Part shown: one piece after another, positions 27,335 to 36,783 of the stretch
How positions within the stretch are numbered: position 1 is the stretch's first letter
Layout of the letters: each line of letters opens with the position of its first letter
The notes under the pieces: generated by a model
What the model saw: the letters and a program-made list of their open reading frames with translations, nothing else
What the model was told of the DNA's origin: nothing
Databases searched by the model: none
Assembly: GCA_030532385.1 (NCBI GenBank)
Contig: JAUNLG010000008.1
Location: 1 to 64,000 of the forward strand
Source of the DNA: Anaerococcus sp.
GTDB lineage: Bacteria > Bacillota > Clostridia > Tissierellales > Peptoniphilaceae
Reading direction: 5' to 3'
DNA length: 64,000 bases
Position numbers and translations under genes: made by a program

Positions 27335-28624
27335 TTACTTTTCTTTTGGATAAATCCTATCCTTACCACCCATATACATTTGTAGGGGTTCTGGAATCTT
27401 AACTGATCCATCTTCTTGTAAGAGGTTTTCTAAAAATGCTATAAGCATCCTAGGTGGAGCTACTACTGTATTATTTAAGGTGTGGGCAAAGTAGGTTCCA
27501 TCTTCTCCCCTTAGTCTTATACCAAGTCTTCTTGCTTGGGCATCTCCAAGGTTTGAGCATGATCCAACTTCAAAATACTTGCCTTGTCTTGGTGAAAAGG
27601 CCTCCACATCACAAGATTTTACCTTAAGATCAGCTAGGTCACCTGAACAACATTCTAGGGTTCTTACAGGAATTTCTAAGGACCTAAAGAAATCTACAGT
27701 ATTTTTCCAAAGCTCATCATAAAGCTTCTTACTTTCTTCAGGTTTAGCTATTATAACCATCTCTTGTTTTTCAAATTGGTGGATCCTATATACTCCACGC
27801 TCTTCTATACCATGGGCTCCAACCTCTTTTCTAAAACATGGAGAATAGCTTGTCATCCTCATTGGCATTTTTTCTTCCTCATTGATAGTATTAATAAACT
27901 TTCCTATCATTGAATGCTCAGATGTACCGATTAGATAAAGGTCTTCCCCTTCTATCTTATACATCATATCTTCCATTTCTGAAAAGCTCATTACTCCTGT
28001 AACTACATTAGACCTTATCATATATGGTGGTATGTAGTAGGTATAGCCCCTATCAATCATAAAGTCTCTAGCATAAGAAAGAATAGCTGAGTGAAGTCTT
28101 GCAATATCTCCTCTTAGATAATAAAATCCTGCCCCAGAAGTATCCCTTGCACTATCTAGGTCTACCCCATCAAAAGATTCCATTATATCTATATGGTAAG
28201 GGACCTCATATGAAGGAACTATAGGTTCTCCAAATCTTTCAATCTCTACATTCTCACTATCATCCTTACCAATTGGTACACTATCATCGATGATTTGAGG
28301 AATTACCATCATTCTCTTTTTAACTTCTTGGTCAAGTTTTTCTGTCTCAGCCTCAATGTCTATTAGTCTTTGGTTGATCTTTTTAACTTCTTCTTTAGCC
28401 TCTTCAGCCTCATCTCTTTTTCCTTGGCCCATCAAGGCTCCTATTTGCTTAGAAGTCTTATTTCTAGAAGCTCTTAGCTTATCTCCCTCTGTCTTATAGG
28501 CCCTTAGTTTTTCATCAAGGTCCCTAACCTCATCTACTAGGTGAAGTTTCTCATCTTGGAACTTCTTTTTAATATTGTCTTTGACAAGGTCAGGATTTTC
28601 TCTTACTAATTTGATATCAATCAT
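27335..28624 (-). CDS. serS: Seryl-tRNA synthetase
   Basis: This enzyme charges tRNA-Ser. The 429-aa class II enzyme has the N-terminal antiparallel coiled-coil arm (about 30-105) that grips the long variable arm of tRNA-Ser. The motif 2 region is TSYSPCFRKEVGAHG, and the motif 3 region is NNTVVAPPRMLIAFLEN near residue 390. Length is normal. A T-box leader directly upstream shows regulation by uncharged tRNA-Ser. Confidence 0.97.
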   Translation of the reverse strand: MIDIKLVRENPDLVKDNIKKKFQDEKLHLVDEVRDLDEKLRAYKTEGDKLRASRNKTSKQIGALMGQGKRDEAEEAKEEVKKINQRLIDIEAETEKLDQEVKKRMMVIPQIIDDSVPIGKDDSENVEIERFGEPIVPSYEVPYHIDIMESFDGVDLDSARDTSGAGFYYLRGDIARLHSAILSYARDFMIDRGYTYYIPPYMIRSNVVTGVMSFSEMEDMMYKIEGEDLYLIGTSEHSMIGKFINTINEEEKMPMRMTSYSPCFRKEVGAHGIEERGVYRIHQFEKQEMVIIAKPEESKKLYDELWKNTVDFFRSLEIPVRTLECCSGDLADLKVKSCDVEAFSPRQGKYFEVGSCSNLGDAQARRLGIRLRGEDGTYFAHTLNNTVVAPPRMLIAFLENLLQEDGSVKIPEPLQMYMGGKDRIYPKEK

Positions 28625-28645
28625 AATAACTCCTTTTTAAATAAT

Positions 28646-28806
28646 AAAAAAAAGACCCTCCCGCTTGGGACGAAGGTCTCGTGGTGCCACCCAAATTATG
28701 CAAATATATTGCCTTAATTACTTATATGCTCAAAGGTAGATTCACTAGGTCCAACAAGGAATTTCCACCAACCATTCCTTCTCTATATGTCTTCTCCTAG
28801 CTACTA
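28646..28806 (-). promoter_or_regulatory. T-box riboswitch of serS
   Basis: On the minus strand the core GGGTGGCACCACG (plus 28680-28692) precedes a terminator (AGACC...GGTCT, plus 28653-28679) with a T8 run (28646-28653). Upstream lies the stem-I signature GGTTGGTGGAAATTCC. A TCT serine codon (plus 28738-28740) in GAATCTACC matches the position of GTT in the valS leader and is the likely specifier. Confidence 0.9.
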
Positions 28807-28812
28807 AGTCTT

Positions 28813-28821
28813 ATCATAGCA
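28813..28821 (-). promoter_or_regulatory. Probable extended -10 promoter of the serS leader
   Basis: On the minus strand TGCTATGAT (-10 TATGAT at plus 28813-28818) would start transcription near 28806. I see no good -35. Read-through from the DUF1294 gene, which has no visible terminator, is an alternative. Confidence 0.4.
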
Positions 28822-28838
28822 CTATTTAATTACTTATA

Positions 28839-29135
28839 CTATACAATAAATATTAATTTTCTCAATAAAATAAAAATCAAACCATGAAAGATGACAATCA
28901 ATGGAAGTCCAACCATAAATTTCTTATGCCTAGTCTTATGGTTGATTATAACCATACTGATATAAATAAAAAGACTGGCTCCAAGAAAGGCAAGGATGAA
29001 AAATGTCCTCTCCCTTACTCTTTTTCTTCTAAACTTTTTACTAGCTAGCTTATCATATAAGCTTAGGCTAATGCCTAGTATATTTATAAAAATAAAATAA
29101 CTTAGGCCGTAGTCATAAACTAGGTTTTCTATCAT
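28839..29135 (-). CDS. DUF1294 small membrane protein
   Basis: The 98-aa protein has three or four hydrophobic segments. The family-typical YDKLASKKFRRKRVRE stretch and INHKTRHKKF motif identify DUF1294. The function is unknown. The basic motif suggests contact with nucleic acid or phospholipid head groups, which is speculation. The start overlaps the nnrE stop by 4 bases, making it the last gene of the long dnaB operon. Confidence 0.8.
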   Translation of the reverse strand: MIENLVYDYGLSYFIFINILGISLSLYDKLASKKFRRKRVRERTFFILAFLGASLFIYISMVIINHKTRHKKFMVGLPLIVIFHGLIFILLRKLIFIV

Positions 29136-29803
29136 AAAAGATCCCTAGCTAAAACCTTTTTTATAGCAAGCTTTGGAATTCCTATATCTTCAACAAGGCA
29201 CTTTGATCTTAAGTCTGATTTTTCATAAACTCCCTTTTTCATAAGCTGCATGCTAACTATAAGGTCGCAATCGACAACTTCTCCAAAACTTCTACCAGTG
29301 CTTGCATCAAGACCTGATGGAATATCTATAGAAATAGTATATTTTAGGGTCTTATTAATAGCTGCAATGGCAAAGGAATGAGGAGGCTTTATAGGTCGAT
29401 TTAGACCTGTTCCAAAAATTCCATCAATAATAGTTGAAACTTCCCTAAGATTATTTTCCATAAAAGATAGGTCTTCTAGGCTAACTAGGGGATATACCCT
29501 ATCTGTCAGGGTTTTTACAGCATTTAAGTTTATTATAAAATCCCTACTTGCTTTTTTTGTATCTCCTAGGATATAAACTTCTACCCTCTTGTCTAGGGCA
29601 AGAAGATTTCTAGCCAAGGCAAGTCCGTCTGCTCCATTGTTGCCAAGACCAACTACTATGGCAAAGGAATTTCTTATATCAAGGTTAATATTCTTTAAAA
29701 TAGCCAAAGAAGCTCTCTCCACCAAAGCTAAAGATGGTATCTTTAGATTTTCTATAGCATAGGTATCTATGGCCTTCATCTGTTTTCCATCAACAACTAG
29801 CAT
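29132..29803 (-). CDS. nnrE: NAD(P)H-hydrate epimerase
   Basis: The enzyme epimerises the R form of damaged, hydrated NAD(P)H so that a dehydratase can repair it. The 223-aa protein is a stand-alone YjeF_N domain with VVGLGNNGADGLALAR (substrate and phosphate loop, about 47-62), a FGTGLNRPI segment and the SIDIPSGLDASTG motif. Most Firmicutes fuse this to the NnrD dehydratase. That second domain is absent here and not present elsewhere in the window. It lies 8 bases after the DnaI-like gene. Confidence 0.88.
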   Translation of the reverse strand: MLVVDGKQMKAIDTYAIENLKIPSLALVERASLAILKNINLDIRNSFAIVVGLGNNGADGLALARNLLALDKRVEVYILGDTKKASRDFIINLNAVKTLTDRVYPLVSLEDLSFMENNLREVSTIIDGIFGTGLNRPIKPPHSFAIAAINKTLKYTISIDIPSGLDASTGRSFGEVVDCDLIVSMQLMKKGVYEKSDLRSKCLVEDIGIPKLAIKKVLARDLL

Positions 29804-29811
29804 AAGCCCTC

Positions 29812-30771
29812 CTAGCTAAGCCTTAAATCTTCTCCATAGATCTCATAGATCCTTGAGTTATTGCCCATAATCCTTGAAAATATCCTTGACCCATAGAAGT
29901 CTAACAAGGCACTTTCATCAAGGTTTGATGAGAAAATAATAGGCTTTCCTTCATTCATCCTCTCATTTACAACATCAAAAAGATTTGACCTATCAGATGC
30001 CCTAGAAGCCTCAGCCCCCAGGTCATCAATAATAAGTAAATCGCAAGTGAAAATAAGCTGGTACTTTTCTTCTAGATTCTCCCTCCTATCCTCAAAAGCA
30101 TAAAGATAGTCATTAAGGAACTTAAATAATTTGGTTGATGTCATATAGACTACAGAAAAATTTTTATCAAGTATTTCTTTTGCTATGGCATTTACCAAGA
30201 AAGTCTTGCCCCTTCCCACATCTCCATAAATATAGATATTACCATTTTCGTAGGCAAAATTGTCTATAAATTTTCTTATATCCCTAAGGATAAATTGGAT
30301 ATTTGTATAAGGGCTTACAGGATAATTGTCTAGGGGATTTTTAGAAAAAAGATTTATATTAAAGCTTGCAAAATTTTCTTCCCTAAGCCTTGTTTTTATG
30401 TTAGATTGGTCATATTTTTGATCAATTATAAGTTGCCTTCGACATGAGCATATATTATTTCCTATAAAACCTGTATCCTTGCATATTCCATGGTGGTACT
30501 TTAGGTCCATGTAGTCTCTAGGGTAACCATTTTTTCTTAAAAGATCCTCTTTAACCTTGGATAATTTATTGATTTCTTGCTCTTTTTCTCTAGTTTCCAT
30601 TCCCATAGAGGCAAGTTTTAGGGATGAAAATCCTAACTCCTTAATCTGCCTATTTATAGACCTTATTTGAGGAATTTTTTTATAGATTTCTTCAATTCTT
30701 CTAGCCTGGTTTATCTTATTATCTTTCCTTCTTTGCTCAAGGATTTGACTTGCCTTTTTATTAGGATTCAT
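29812..30771 (-). CDS. DnaC/DnaI-like replicative helicase loader (AAA+ ATPase)
   Basis: The 319-aa protein has a helical N-terminal region (about 1-100), a Cys cluster (CKDTGFIGNNICSC) that may bind zinc as in DnaI, and a C-terminal AAA+ ATPase. Walker A is GDVGRGKTF (about 186-194) and Walker B is LLIIDDLGAE. It should load DnaB onto DNA with the help of the DnaD-like protein encoded just upstream, and the two genes overlap by 11 bases. The zinc-like N-terminus argues for a DnaI-type loader over a transposon IstB protein. Confidence 0.85.
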   Translation of the reverse strand: MNPNKKASQILEQRRKDNKINQARRIEEIYKKIPQIRSINRQIKELGFSSLKLASMGMETREKEQEINKLSKVKEDLLRKNGYPRDYMDLKYHHGICKDTGFIGNNICSCRRQLIIDQKYDQSNIKTRLREENFASFNINLFSKNPLDNYPVSPYTNIQFILRDIRKFIDNFAYENGNIYIYGDVGRGKTFLVNAIAKEILDKNFSVVYMTSTKLFKFLNDYLYAFEDRRENLEEKYQLIFTCDLLIIDDLGAEASRASDRSNLFDVVNERMNEGKPIIFSSNLDESALLDFYGSRIFSRIMGNNSRIYEIYGEDLRLS

Positions 30772-31525
30772 CTACCCCATCTTCCTTTCCTAAGATTTGT
30801 TTAAGTCTTTCTTCTCTTTTTCGTCTTATAAAGGATGAGATTTCTCCATTATCTTCTGTCTCGTTTGTCTTTCCTGTAGCTTTCCTATACCTTCTAGGTG
30901 AATAAGACCTCTTTAGCTTATCTCTTTCTTCCTTCATCCTTAGGTCATTTAAGCTCTTTATATTTTGGTCTCTCCATGTCTTGATAAAGCCCATTACATA
31001 CTTTACATCGACATTACCAGAAGACTTTGCCTGTCTAAAAGCCTCTGTTACAAGCTCTGGATCAGCCTTATATTCAAGAATCGTCTCTTGGATCCTAGTT
31101 ATATCAGCAGGAGTAAGGTTTCTTTCAACTATGGTTTCAATATTATCAAACATAATAGATTTTCTTTGGGCAAGGTCATAAGCCTTCTCACTTGTTTGAT
31201 TATCAAGATCATCTGATTGGCCAAAGTAGGTCTGTCTTAATGAAACAATTTCTATAAAGTCAAGACCATTGTCAGATCTTTTTTTTCTAAATATTCCCAT
31301 ATTAACCCAAAAATCTACTGCCTTATCAAACCTTTGATCATCAAAGGAAAGCTGTCTTTTAATTTTTCCCCTATCTGCCTTACCATAATTATAGACATCC
31401 TTATAGATTAAAAGATAAACCTTGATTGCATCTCCATCAGCCATTTGGATATAGGTATTTAAAAACATGTTTTCAAAGGGAGTTGTTCCCATATCTAACT
31501 TTAATTCTTGCATCTTAAAGTTCAT
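30761..31525 (-). CDS. DnaD-domain replication initiation protein
   Basis: The roughly 254-aa protein has an N-terminal winged-helix region (about 10-100), a DnaD/DnaB-II helical domain (about 115-190, with KYVMGFIKTWRDQNI) and a basic C-terminal tail. Proteins of this class remodel origin DNA and recruit the DnaI-DnaB helicase complex. I prefer ATG 31525, eight bases after AAAGGA. An ATG at 31534 is too close to that site. It overlaps the GNAT gene upstream and the loader gene downstream, so three replication genes share this operon. Confidence 0.82.
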   Translation of the reverse strand: MNFKMQELKLDMGTTPFENMFLNTYIQMADGDAIKVYLLIYKDVYNYGKADRGKIKRQLSFDDQRFDKAVDFWVNMGIFRKKRSDNGLDFIEIVSLRQTYFGQSDDLDNQTSEKAYDLAQRKSIMFDNIETIVERNLTPADITRIQETILEYKADPELVTEAFRQAKSSGNVDVKYVMGFIKTWRDQNIKSLNDLRMKEERDKLKRSYSPRRYRKATGKTNETEDNGEISSFIRRKREERLKQILGKEDGVDES

Positions 31526-32069
31526 AGTAATCATCCTTTCTAATCTTCATCTGAAGGATTTTAGAGTATATAAGACCTGATTTTTTGACAAAATATTTAG
31601 GATCAAAATCAATATCTTGGTTTTCAAAAACTTCCTCACTCTCACCTATAGGATAAAAGCCCACTTTTTGATAGGCCCTAAGGGCCCTTTTGTTAAAGAG
31701 GTTGACATCAAGGTAGACCTCTTTAAGTTTTACCTTAGTAAAGGCAATATCTAAGAGAAGTTTGATGGCCTCAGTCCCATAACCTAAAGACACATAGGCC
31801 CTATCAAAAACTATGCCAAGTTTGGCCCTCTTTAGTATAGGATTGATTTGCTTTAAGCCCAAAAAACCTATAAACCTGTCATCGTCTATTTTTCTAACAG
31901 CAAAATATTTTTTCATAGGACTAGTGATTGACCCATACCAAAGTTTTATCTCAAAGTCTGATAGCTTAGAGTAATTGTAGCCAACTAAGGTTTTTTCATC
32001 AAAAATTTCCCATTCTTTTACTTCTTTGGCATCCTTTAGGGTAATTTTTTCTAAATATATCCTAGGCAT
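31515..32069 (-). CDS. GNAT-family N-acetyltransferase (RimJ/RimL-like)
   Basis: The 184-aa protein fits the GNAT fold. A central beta strand and acetyl-CoA loop region lie at VSLGYGTEAIKLLLDIAF (about 93-110). Motif B has the family pattern VYLDVNLFNKRALRAYQKVGF. The N-terminal part resembles RimJ/L-type acetyltransferases, which act on protein N-termini or small molecules. The substrate is unknown. Its position between dnaB and the dnaD-like gene, overlapping both, is unusual and raises the possibility of a replication-linked target. Confidence 0.82.
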   Translation of the reverse strand: MPRIYLEKITLKDAKEVKEWEIFDEKTLVGYNYSKLSDFEIKLWYGSITSPMKKYFAVRKIDDDRFIGFLGLKQINPILKRAKLGIVFDRAYVSLGYGTEAIKLLLDIAFTKVKLKEVYLDVNLFNKRALRAYQKVGFYPIGESEEVFENQDIDFDPKYFVKKSGLIYSKILQMKIRKDDYYEL

Positions 32070-33393
32070 TTTCTTCCCTATTTGTAAAGTCTTTAAAAGT
32101 TGTACAAGGTTTATTGAAAAATAGGTCTATTGATCCAGTTGCTCCATTTCTATTTTTCGCAAAGATTATCTTGGCTATATTAGGATCCTTTTCCTCATCA
32201 TAATAGTCTTCTCTATATAAAAGCATAACCACATCTGCATCCTGTTCTATGGCTCCTGATTCTCTAAGGTCTGATAGGACAGGTTTATGGTCTGACCTCT
32301 TATCGGCTTCACGGGATAGTTGGGCTAGGGAAAGGATAGGACAGTTAAGCTCTTTTGATAAGGACTTTAGGCCCCTTGATATACTTGCTATCTCATTTTG
32401 CCTATTTTCATGCCTACTATCAGCCTGCATTAGCTGAAGATAGTCTATAACTACAAGGTCAAGACCTGATTCTACCTTTAATTTTTTAAGTTTTGAACGC
32501 ATTTCAGATAGAGAAATTCCTGCAGTTTCATCTACATATAGGTCTTTTTCTCTAATCTCTTTGGTTGCCCTAATCAAAAGCTCCCACTCCTTATCTCTAA
32601 TAGATCCATTGATTATATTCTCTAGGGGAGTTAAGGAAGCCATAGATAAGAGCCTTTGGTTTAGTTGGTAGGAACTCATTTCTAAGGAGAAAAAGGCTAC
32701 TGACTTACCAGATTTGGCAGCATTCCAAGCAAGAGTTAAACCTAGGGCAGTTTTTCCCATGGCAGGCCTTGCCGCAAGCAAAATTAACTGGGAGGCTTGA
32801 AGTCCTGAAAGCTTATTATCAATTCCATCAATACCTGTAGCAACTCCTGTGATCCTACCTTCATTTAAGGTCAATTCATTTATCTGAGTTAAGGTATCAT
32901 CGAGGGTGTCAGATACCCTAACTAAGCCTTGATTGTGGCTTTGCTGACTTATTTGAAAAATTTTCTCCTCAGCCGTAGATAAGATACTAGATACCCTATC
33001 TGTTGACTTTAAAGATAAATCGATAATATCCTCACCGGCCCCTATTAGACTTCTTAGAATAGATTTTTCCTTTACTGATTTGGCATATGTATCGATATTT
33101 GGAGTATAAAATGAGGAGAGGGTAATCTCAGTGATAAACTCCTCCCCTCCAACTTCTTCTAGTATATTTTCATTCTTTAACTGGGATATTAAAGATATTT
33201 CATCGACCTTAATGTCTTTTTCAAACATATCGACAATACTCTTATATATCCTTTGTGTTCTAGAATCATAAAAGTCAACAGGTTTTATAATTTGATTGAC
33301 AGTATCGAAAGTTTCATTTTTCTTTAGGATACTTCCGATTATAGCTTCTTCAGCCAAGAAGTCATTTGGTAGGGCCATCATGCCCTCAGTCAT
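32062..33393 (-). CDS. dnaB: Replicative DNA helicase DnaB
   Basis: The hexameric 5'-3' helicase of the replication fork. The 443-aa protein has the N-terminal collar domain (about 10-110), a linker, and a RecA-like ATPase with Walker A ARPAMGKTAL (near 208-217), Walker B LDLVVIDYLQLM and the arginine-finger region LSDLRESGAIEQDADVV. No intein is present. Its ATG overlaps the rplI stop (TAATG), the conserved rplI-dnaB pairing of Firmicutes. It overlaps the GNAT gene by 8 bases. Confidence 0.96.
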   Translation of the reverse strand: MTEGMMALPNDFLAEEAIIGSILKKNETFDTVNQIIKPVDFYDSRTQRIYKSIVDMFEKDIKVDEISLISQLKNENILEEVGGEEFITEITLSSFYTPNIDTYAKSVKEKSILRSLIGAGEDIIDLSLKSTDRVSSILSTAEEKIFQISQQSHNQGLVRVSDTLDDTLTQINELTLNEGRITGVATGIDGIDNKLSGLQASQLILLAARPAMGKTALGLTLAWNAAKSGKSVAFFSLEMSSYQLNQRLLSMASLTPLENIINGSIRDKEWELLIRATKEIREKDLYVDETAGISLSEMRSKLKKLKVESGLDLVVIDYLQLMQADSRHENRQNEIASISRGLKSLSKELNCPILSLAQLSREADKRSDHKPVLSDLRESGAIEQDADVVMLLYREDYYDEEKDPNIAKIIFAKNRNGATGSIDLFFNKPCTTFKDFTNREENA

Positions 33394-33842
33394 TATTCAG
33401 CCTCAGCCTCTACATTAACTTTAAGGTTAGCATTTACTCCCTCATAAAGTCTAACATTGATTTCAAATTCTCCAAGACCATCTATTGTTTCAACATCTTC
33501 AATTCTCTTTCTGTCTACTTCAATACCATTTTCCTCTAAAGCTTCAGCTAAGTCTTTATTTGTTATTGAACCAAATAGCTTACCATCTTCACCAACTCTA
33601 ACTTTTTTAGTTATTGTTGTTGCTTCGATTTTTTCTTTCTTCTCTTCAGCTATCTTTCTATTTTCAGCTTCTTCAGCCCTTAATTGCTCTCTCATTTTTT
33701 CAAGTTCAGCCATATTTTCTTTAGTAGCCTTAACTGCCTTTCCTTGTGGGTCTAGGTAGTTTCTAAAGTATCCTGGCTTTACATCTACAAGGTCTCCCTT
33801 TACTCCAACTCTTACAATATTATCTGTTAGTATTACTTTCAT
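33393..33842 (-). CDS. rplI: 50S ribosomal protein L9
   Basis: The 149-aa protein binds 23S rRNA and restrains frameshifting. The N-terminal domain has the L9 signature (VKGDLVDVKPGYFRNYL, about 14-30). The long central helix is rich in Lys and Glu, and the C-terminal domain (LFGSITNKDLAEAL) is complete. It sits between gdpP and dnaB, overlapping gdpP by 23 bases, as in Bacillus. Confidence 0.96.
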   Translation of the reverse strand: MKVILTDNIVRVGVKGDLVDVKPGYFRNYLDPQGKAVKATKENMAELEKMREQLRAEEAENRKIAEEKKEKIEATTITKKVRVGEDGKLFGSITNKDLAEALEENGIEVDRKRIEDVETIDGLGEFEINVRLYEGVNANLKVNVEAEAE

Positions 33843-35829
33843 TTTTCTCTTCCTCTCTTAAATATTCATTTATTGCTTTTCTTAACATATCTTCAGCATT
33901 TTCCATGCTCATATCTAATTGGGTTGCAGCAGCTGTTAAGTGACCGCCACCTCCAATACGCTCCAATATTAATTGTACCGATATATCCCCTAAGCTTCTA
34001 CCTGAAATATGAATTTTGTTATTTGATATAGTCAAAACAAAGCTTGCCTTAACTCCTTTTATATTTAATAGGTCATCAGCAGCCTGGGAAGCAATCAAAG
34101 TTGACCCATCTATATCTCTTTTAAAGTGAGCTATGGCTATAAAATCATTTACTACAAAAGAATCTGCTATTACCTCTGACTTATATTTTACAATCTCATA
34201 ATCATCTTTAAACATCCTTTTGATATAGACTGTATCAGCCCCCCATCTTTTTAAGATAGAAGCTGCTTCAAAGGTCCTAACCCCTGTCTGGTAGACAAAA
34301 TTTTTGGTATCCACAGTTATTCCTGCAAGTAAAGATTCTGCAACTACCCTTCTTGCCTTAAAATCTTCATTAATATAGGATAGGATCTCTGTAACAAGTT
34401 CTGAGGCACTTGATGCGTAGGGTTCTATATAAGCAATTGTAGCATTTTCTATATAATCTTTCCCCCTCCTATGGTGGTCTACTATAAAGATATTATCAGT
34501 CTTTTCAAGAAGACTTGGTCCCTCAGTTGAATTTTTCCTATGGTTATCTGTAACAATAATCAAGGATTGGGGGCTAATCTTTGAATAACCATCATTTTCA
34601 CTTATTATATGATCTTTTATCTCTTCAAGCTCTGATGTAGCCCTGGCATACATATTTTCAATAGGCCTAGTTACCTCATTTAAGATAATATAGGCATCCC
34701 TACCCATATCATGGCAGGCCTCATATAGACCTAAAGATGAACCAAAAGAATCCATATCAGGATTATTATGACCCATGATATATACATCAGAGGAGGATTG
34801 GATCATCCTCTTAAGGGCTTGAGAAATTACCCTACTTCTTACCTTAGAAGTTTTTTCTATAGCCCTTGTCTTTCCACCAAAATATTCATAATTATCTTCA
34901 AGCTTTACAACAGCCTGGTCTCCTCCACGAGATAAGGCTATATCAACAGCTCCCCTGGAATCTGAATATATATCTGCAGGCTTTGCTCCTGCTATGCCTA
35001 CCCCAATAGAAAGGGTTGGTGGTAGGGTATTGCCAAGGTCAATTTCTCTAACCTCATCTAGGATTGAGAACTTATCCTCATAGATATCCCTATAATCCCT
35101 AAATTCACTAATAATTATGAACCTATCGTTCTCATACTTTCTTATAATACAATTATATTTTTTAAAATACTCATTTATAACCCTATCGATCTTACCTAAA
35201 ACTTGAGGCCTATCGATAGTCATGGTTGCATTTCTAATATCTTCATAATTATCTACAAAGACTGTATAAAAAACTAGCCTTTTATCCTTAAATAGCTGTT
35301 TGATAGACTCATCATAAGTATTATCAATTCCATAAATAAAGATTTCGCTTTTTTGCTTTTCATCAAAATTTACCTTCTGGTAATAAAACTGGAGAATCTT
35401 GCCATCTATAGAAATATTCTTAGGTAATTTTAGACCATCATCACTAAAATCAAAATCCTTAAAATCTGGCAAGAGCTCTCCTATTTCAGATCCTATAATA
35501 GACTTATTATCAAAAAGAAGCCTAAAATCTGAATTGTGCCACTTTATAGCTCCTCCCTCTTCAAGGATTGCTATAGGAAATGGCATTTCAAAAACCACAT
35601 TTTTTGTTATAGAATCAAAGCTTAAGTCTAGGTCGTCCATATATTCTTGAAAATCCCCATCAAGTTTGGTATTGATATTTTTCAAAAAGAAAAACAAAAG
35701 GATAGTAAGAATTATAGCTATGGCCCCCAGTATTTGATTGTAATAAAAGAGGATAATTGAAGCTATGGCTGGCAGGGCTAGGATATATATCATATACTTG
35801 CTATCTATCAACTCATCCTGTTTTTTCAT
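33820..35829 (-). CDS. gdpP: Cyclic-di-AMP phosphodiesterase GdpP
   Basis: This membrane enzyme hydrolyses c-di-AMP, the second messenger for potassium and turgor control. The 669-aa protein has two N-terminal membrane helices (about 10-50), a degenerate PAS domain and a degenerate GGDEF domain (GVGIAGAKPADIYSDSRGAVDIALSRGGDQAVV). A DHH domain (HNNPDMDSFGSSLG, IVDHHRRG) and DHHA1 domain (RIGGGGHLTAAA) follow. All the metal-binding motifs are present. Gene order yybS-gdpP-rplI-dnaB is conserved. Confidence 0.95.
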   Translation of the reverse strand: MKKQDELIDSKYMIYILALPAIASIILFYYNQILGAIAIILTILLFFFLKNINTKLDGDFQEYMDDLDLSFDSITKNVVFEMPFPIAILEEGGAIKWHNSDFRLLFDNKSIIGSEIGELLPDFKDFDFSDDGLKLPKNISIDGKILQFYYQKVNFDEKQKSEIFIYGIDNTYDESIKQLFKDKRLVFYTVFVDNYEDIRNATMTIDRPQVLGKIDRVINEYFKKYNCIIRKYENDRFIIISEFRDYRDIYEDKFSILDEVREIDLGNTLPPTLSIGVGIAGAKPADIYSDSRGAVDIALSRGGDQAVVKLEDNYEYFGGKTRAIEKTSKVRSRVISQALKRMIQSSSDVYIMGHNNPDMDSFGSSLGLYEACHDMGRDAYIILNEVTRPIENMYARATSELEEIKDHIISENDGYSKISPQSLIIVTDNHRKNSTEGPSLLEKTDNIFIVDHHRRGKDYIENATIAYIEPYASSASELVTEILSYINEDFKARRVVAESLLAGITVDTKNFVYQTGVRTFEAASILKRWGADTVYIKRMFKDDYEIVKYKSEVIADSFVVNDFIAIAHFKRDIDGSTLIASQAADDLLNIKGVKASFVLTISNNKIHISGRSLGDISVQLILERIGGGGHLTAAATQLDMSMENAEDMLRKAINEYLREEEKNESNTNR

Positions 35830-36719
35830 TCAAATCTCCTTTCGCTTCTTATATCTAGTATTATATCAGCAAAACCTAAAATAAGGAAAAATATTGCCAA
35901 TATTTGAATTAGTACAAGGATAAAAAACCATTGGATCCCCCTAGATAAGGGAAGGTTTAACTTAGAAATCATATAGTCAAAGACTGAAAGGCCATTAAAA
36001 AATAGGACAACTAACATGATCCCTAAGATATTAATTTCAACATAAGTCCTAGCACCACTAATTCTAGCTAAAAAATAGGCTAAAAAAAGTCCCAGACTAA
36101 TTATAAGTAAGTCTTTCTTTTCAATCCTCATATTATTTACCTTAAGTAGGTCTTCTCCTATCCCATAGGCAATAGATAAATAATTTCTAATTAGCTTAAT
36201 AGCCAAAAGCGAATAGGCGAAGGATATAAGGGAAAATACAGTTGGATATAGGCCAATACTTAGCTTATAATAGGAAAAATCAAGGTCATAGCTAACAGCC
36301 TCTTCCACCACCAGTCTTAATTCTCTTGCTAAATCATCAAGGCTTAGGCCCAACCTATAAAGACTTATCCTATAAAAGCCTATTAAAATAAGGCTTGTCA
36401 CTAAAAATGCTAAACTTATCTGGACCTTATCATTTTTTATAAATCTAATAAGGAAAATAAAGCTTAGGCTTAGGAGGGTGATAAGGATAAGGGGTCCTAG
36501 TAGGTCTTCTAGACTCCTATATAAAAGACCCAGGCTAAAAGTAAGGCTAAGGCTTAGGAAAAATTTGCCAAGCCCCTTGCTTAAAGCAAGAATACTAAGG
36601 AGGATTGGTAAAAGAGCTAAAAATATAAGGGAAGTACCTGAAAGGATTAATAATAAAAATATAATCCCTACAAAAAATATTATATCAACTAAACCATTAA
36701 TTTTTATATCCTTAACCAT
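35826..36719 (-). CDS. YybS-like membrane protein (DUF2232)
   Basis: The 297-aa protein is highly hydrophobic, rich in Leu and Ile, with about eight membrane segments and no catalytic motif I recognise. The identification as YybS/DUF2232 rests on topology and on its position directly before gdpP, which it overlaps by 4 bases. The cellular function is unknown. A strong AAAAGGAGG ribosome site precedes the ATG. It is 64 bases downstream of ccsA with no clear terminator between them, so cytochrome-maturation transcripts may read into this operon. Confidence 0.7.
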   Translation of the reverse strand: MVKDIKINGLVDIIFFVGIIFLLLILSGTSLIFLALLPILLSILALSKGLGKFFLSLSLTFSLGLLYRSLEDLLGPLILITLLSLSFIFLIRFIKNDKVQISLAFLVTSLILIGFYRISLYRLGLSLDDLARELRLVVEEAVSYDLDFSYYKLSIGLYPTVFSLISFAYSLLAIKLIRNYLSIAYGIGEDLLKVNNMRIEKKDLLIISLGLFLAYFLARISGARTYVEINILGIMLVVLFFNGLSVFDYMISKLNLPLSRGIQWFFILVLIQILAIFFLILGFADIILDIRSERRFE

Positions 36720-36783
36720 AAGACCTCCTTTTAGACTAATTCTTATTTTACTTCTAATTTGCTAGTAAACAATAAGTATTTAC

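Noticed and set aside
30761-30771. Transposon IstB assignment for the DnaC/DnaI-like ATPase
   Set aside because: It overlaps a DnaD-like gene in a dnaB operon, has a zinc-like N-terminus, and no transposase is nearby.
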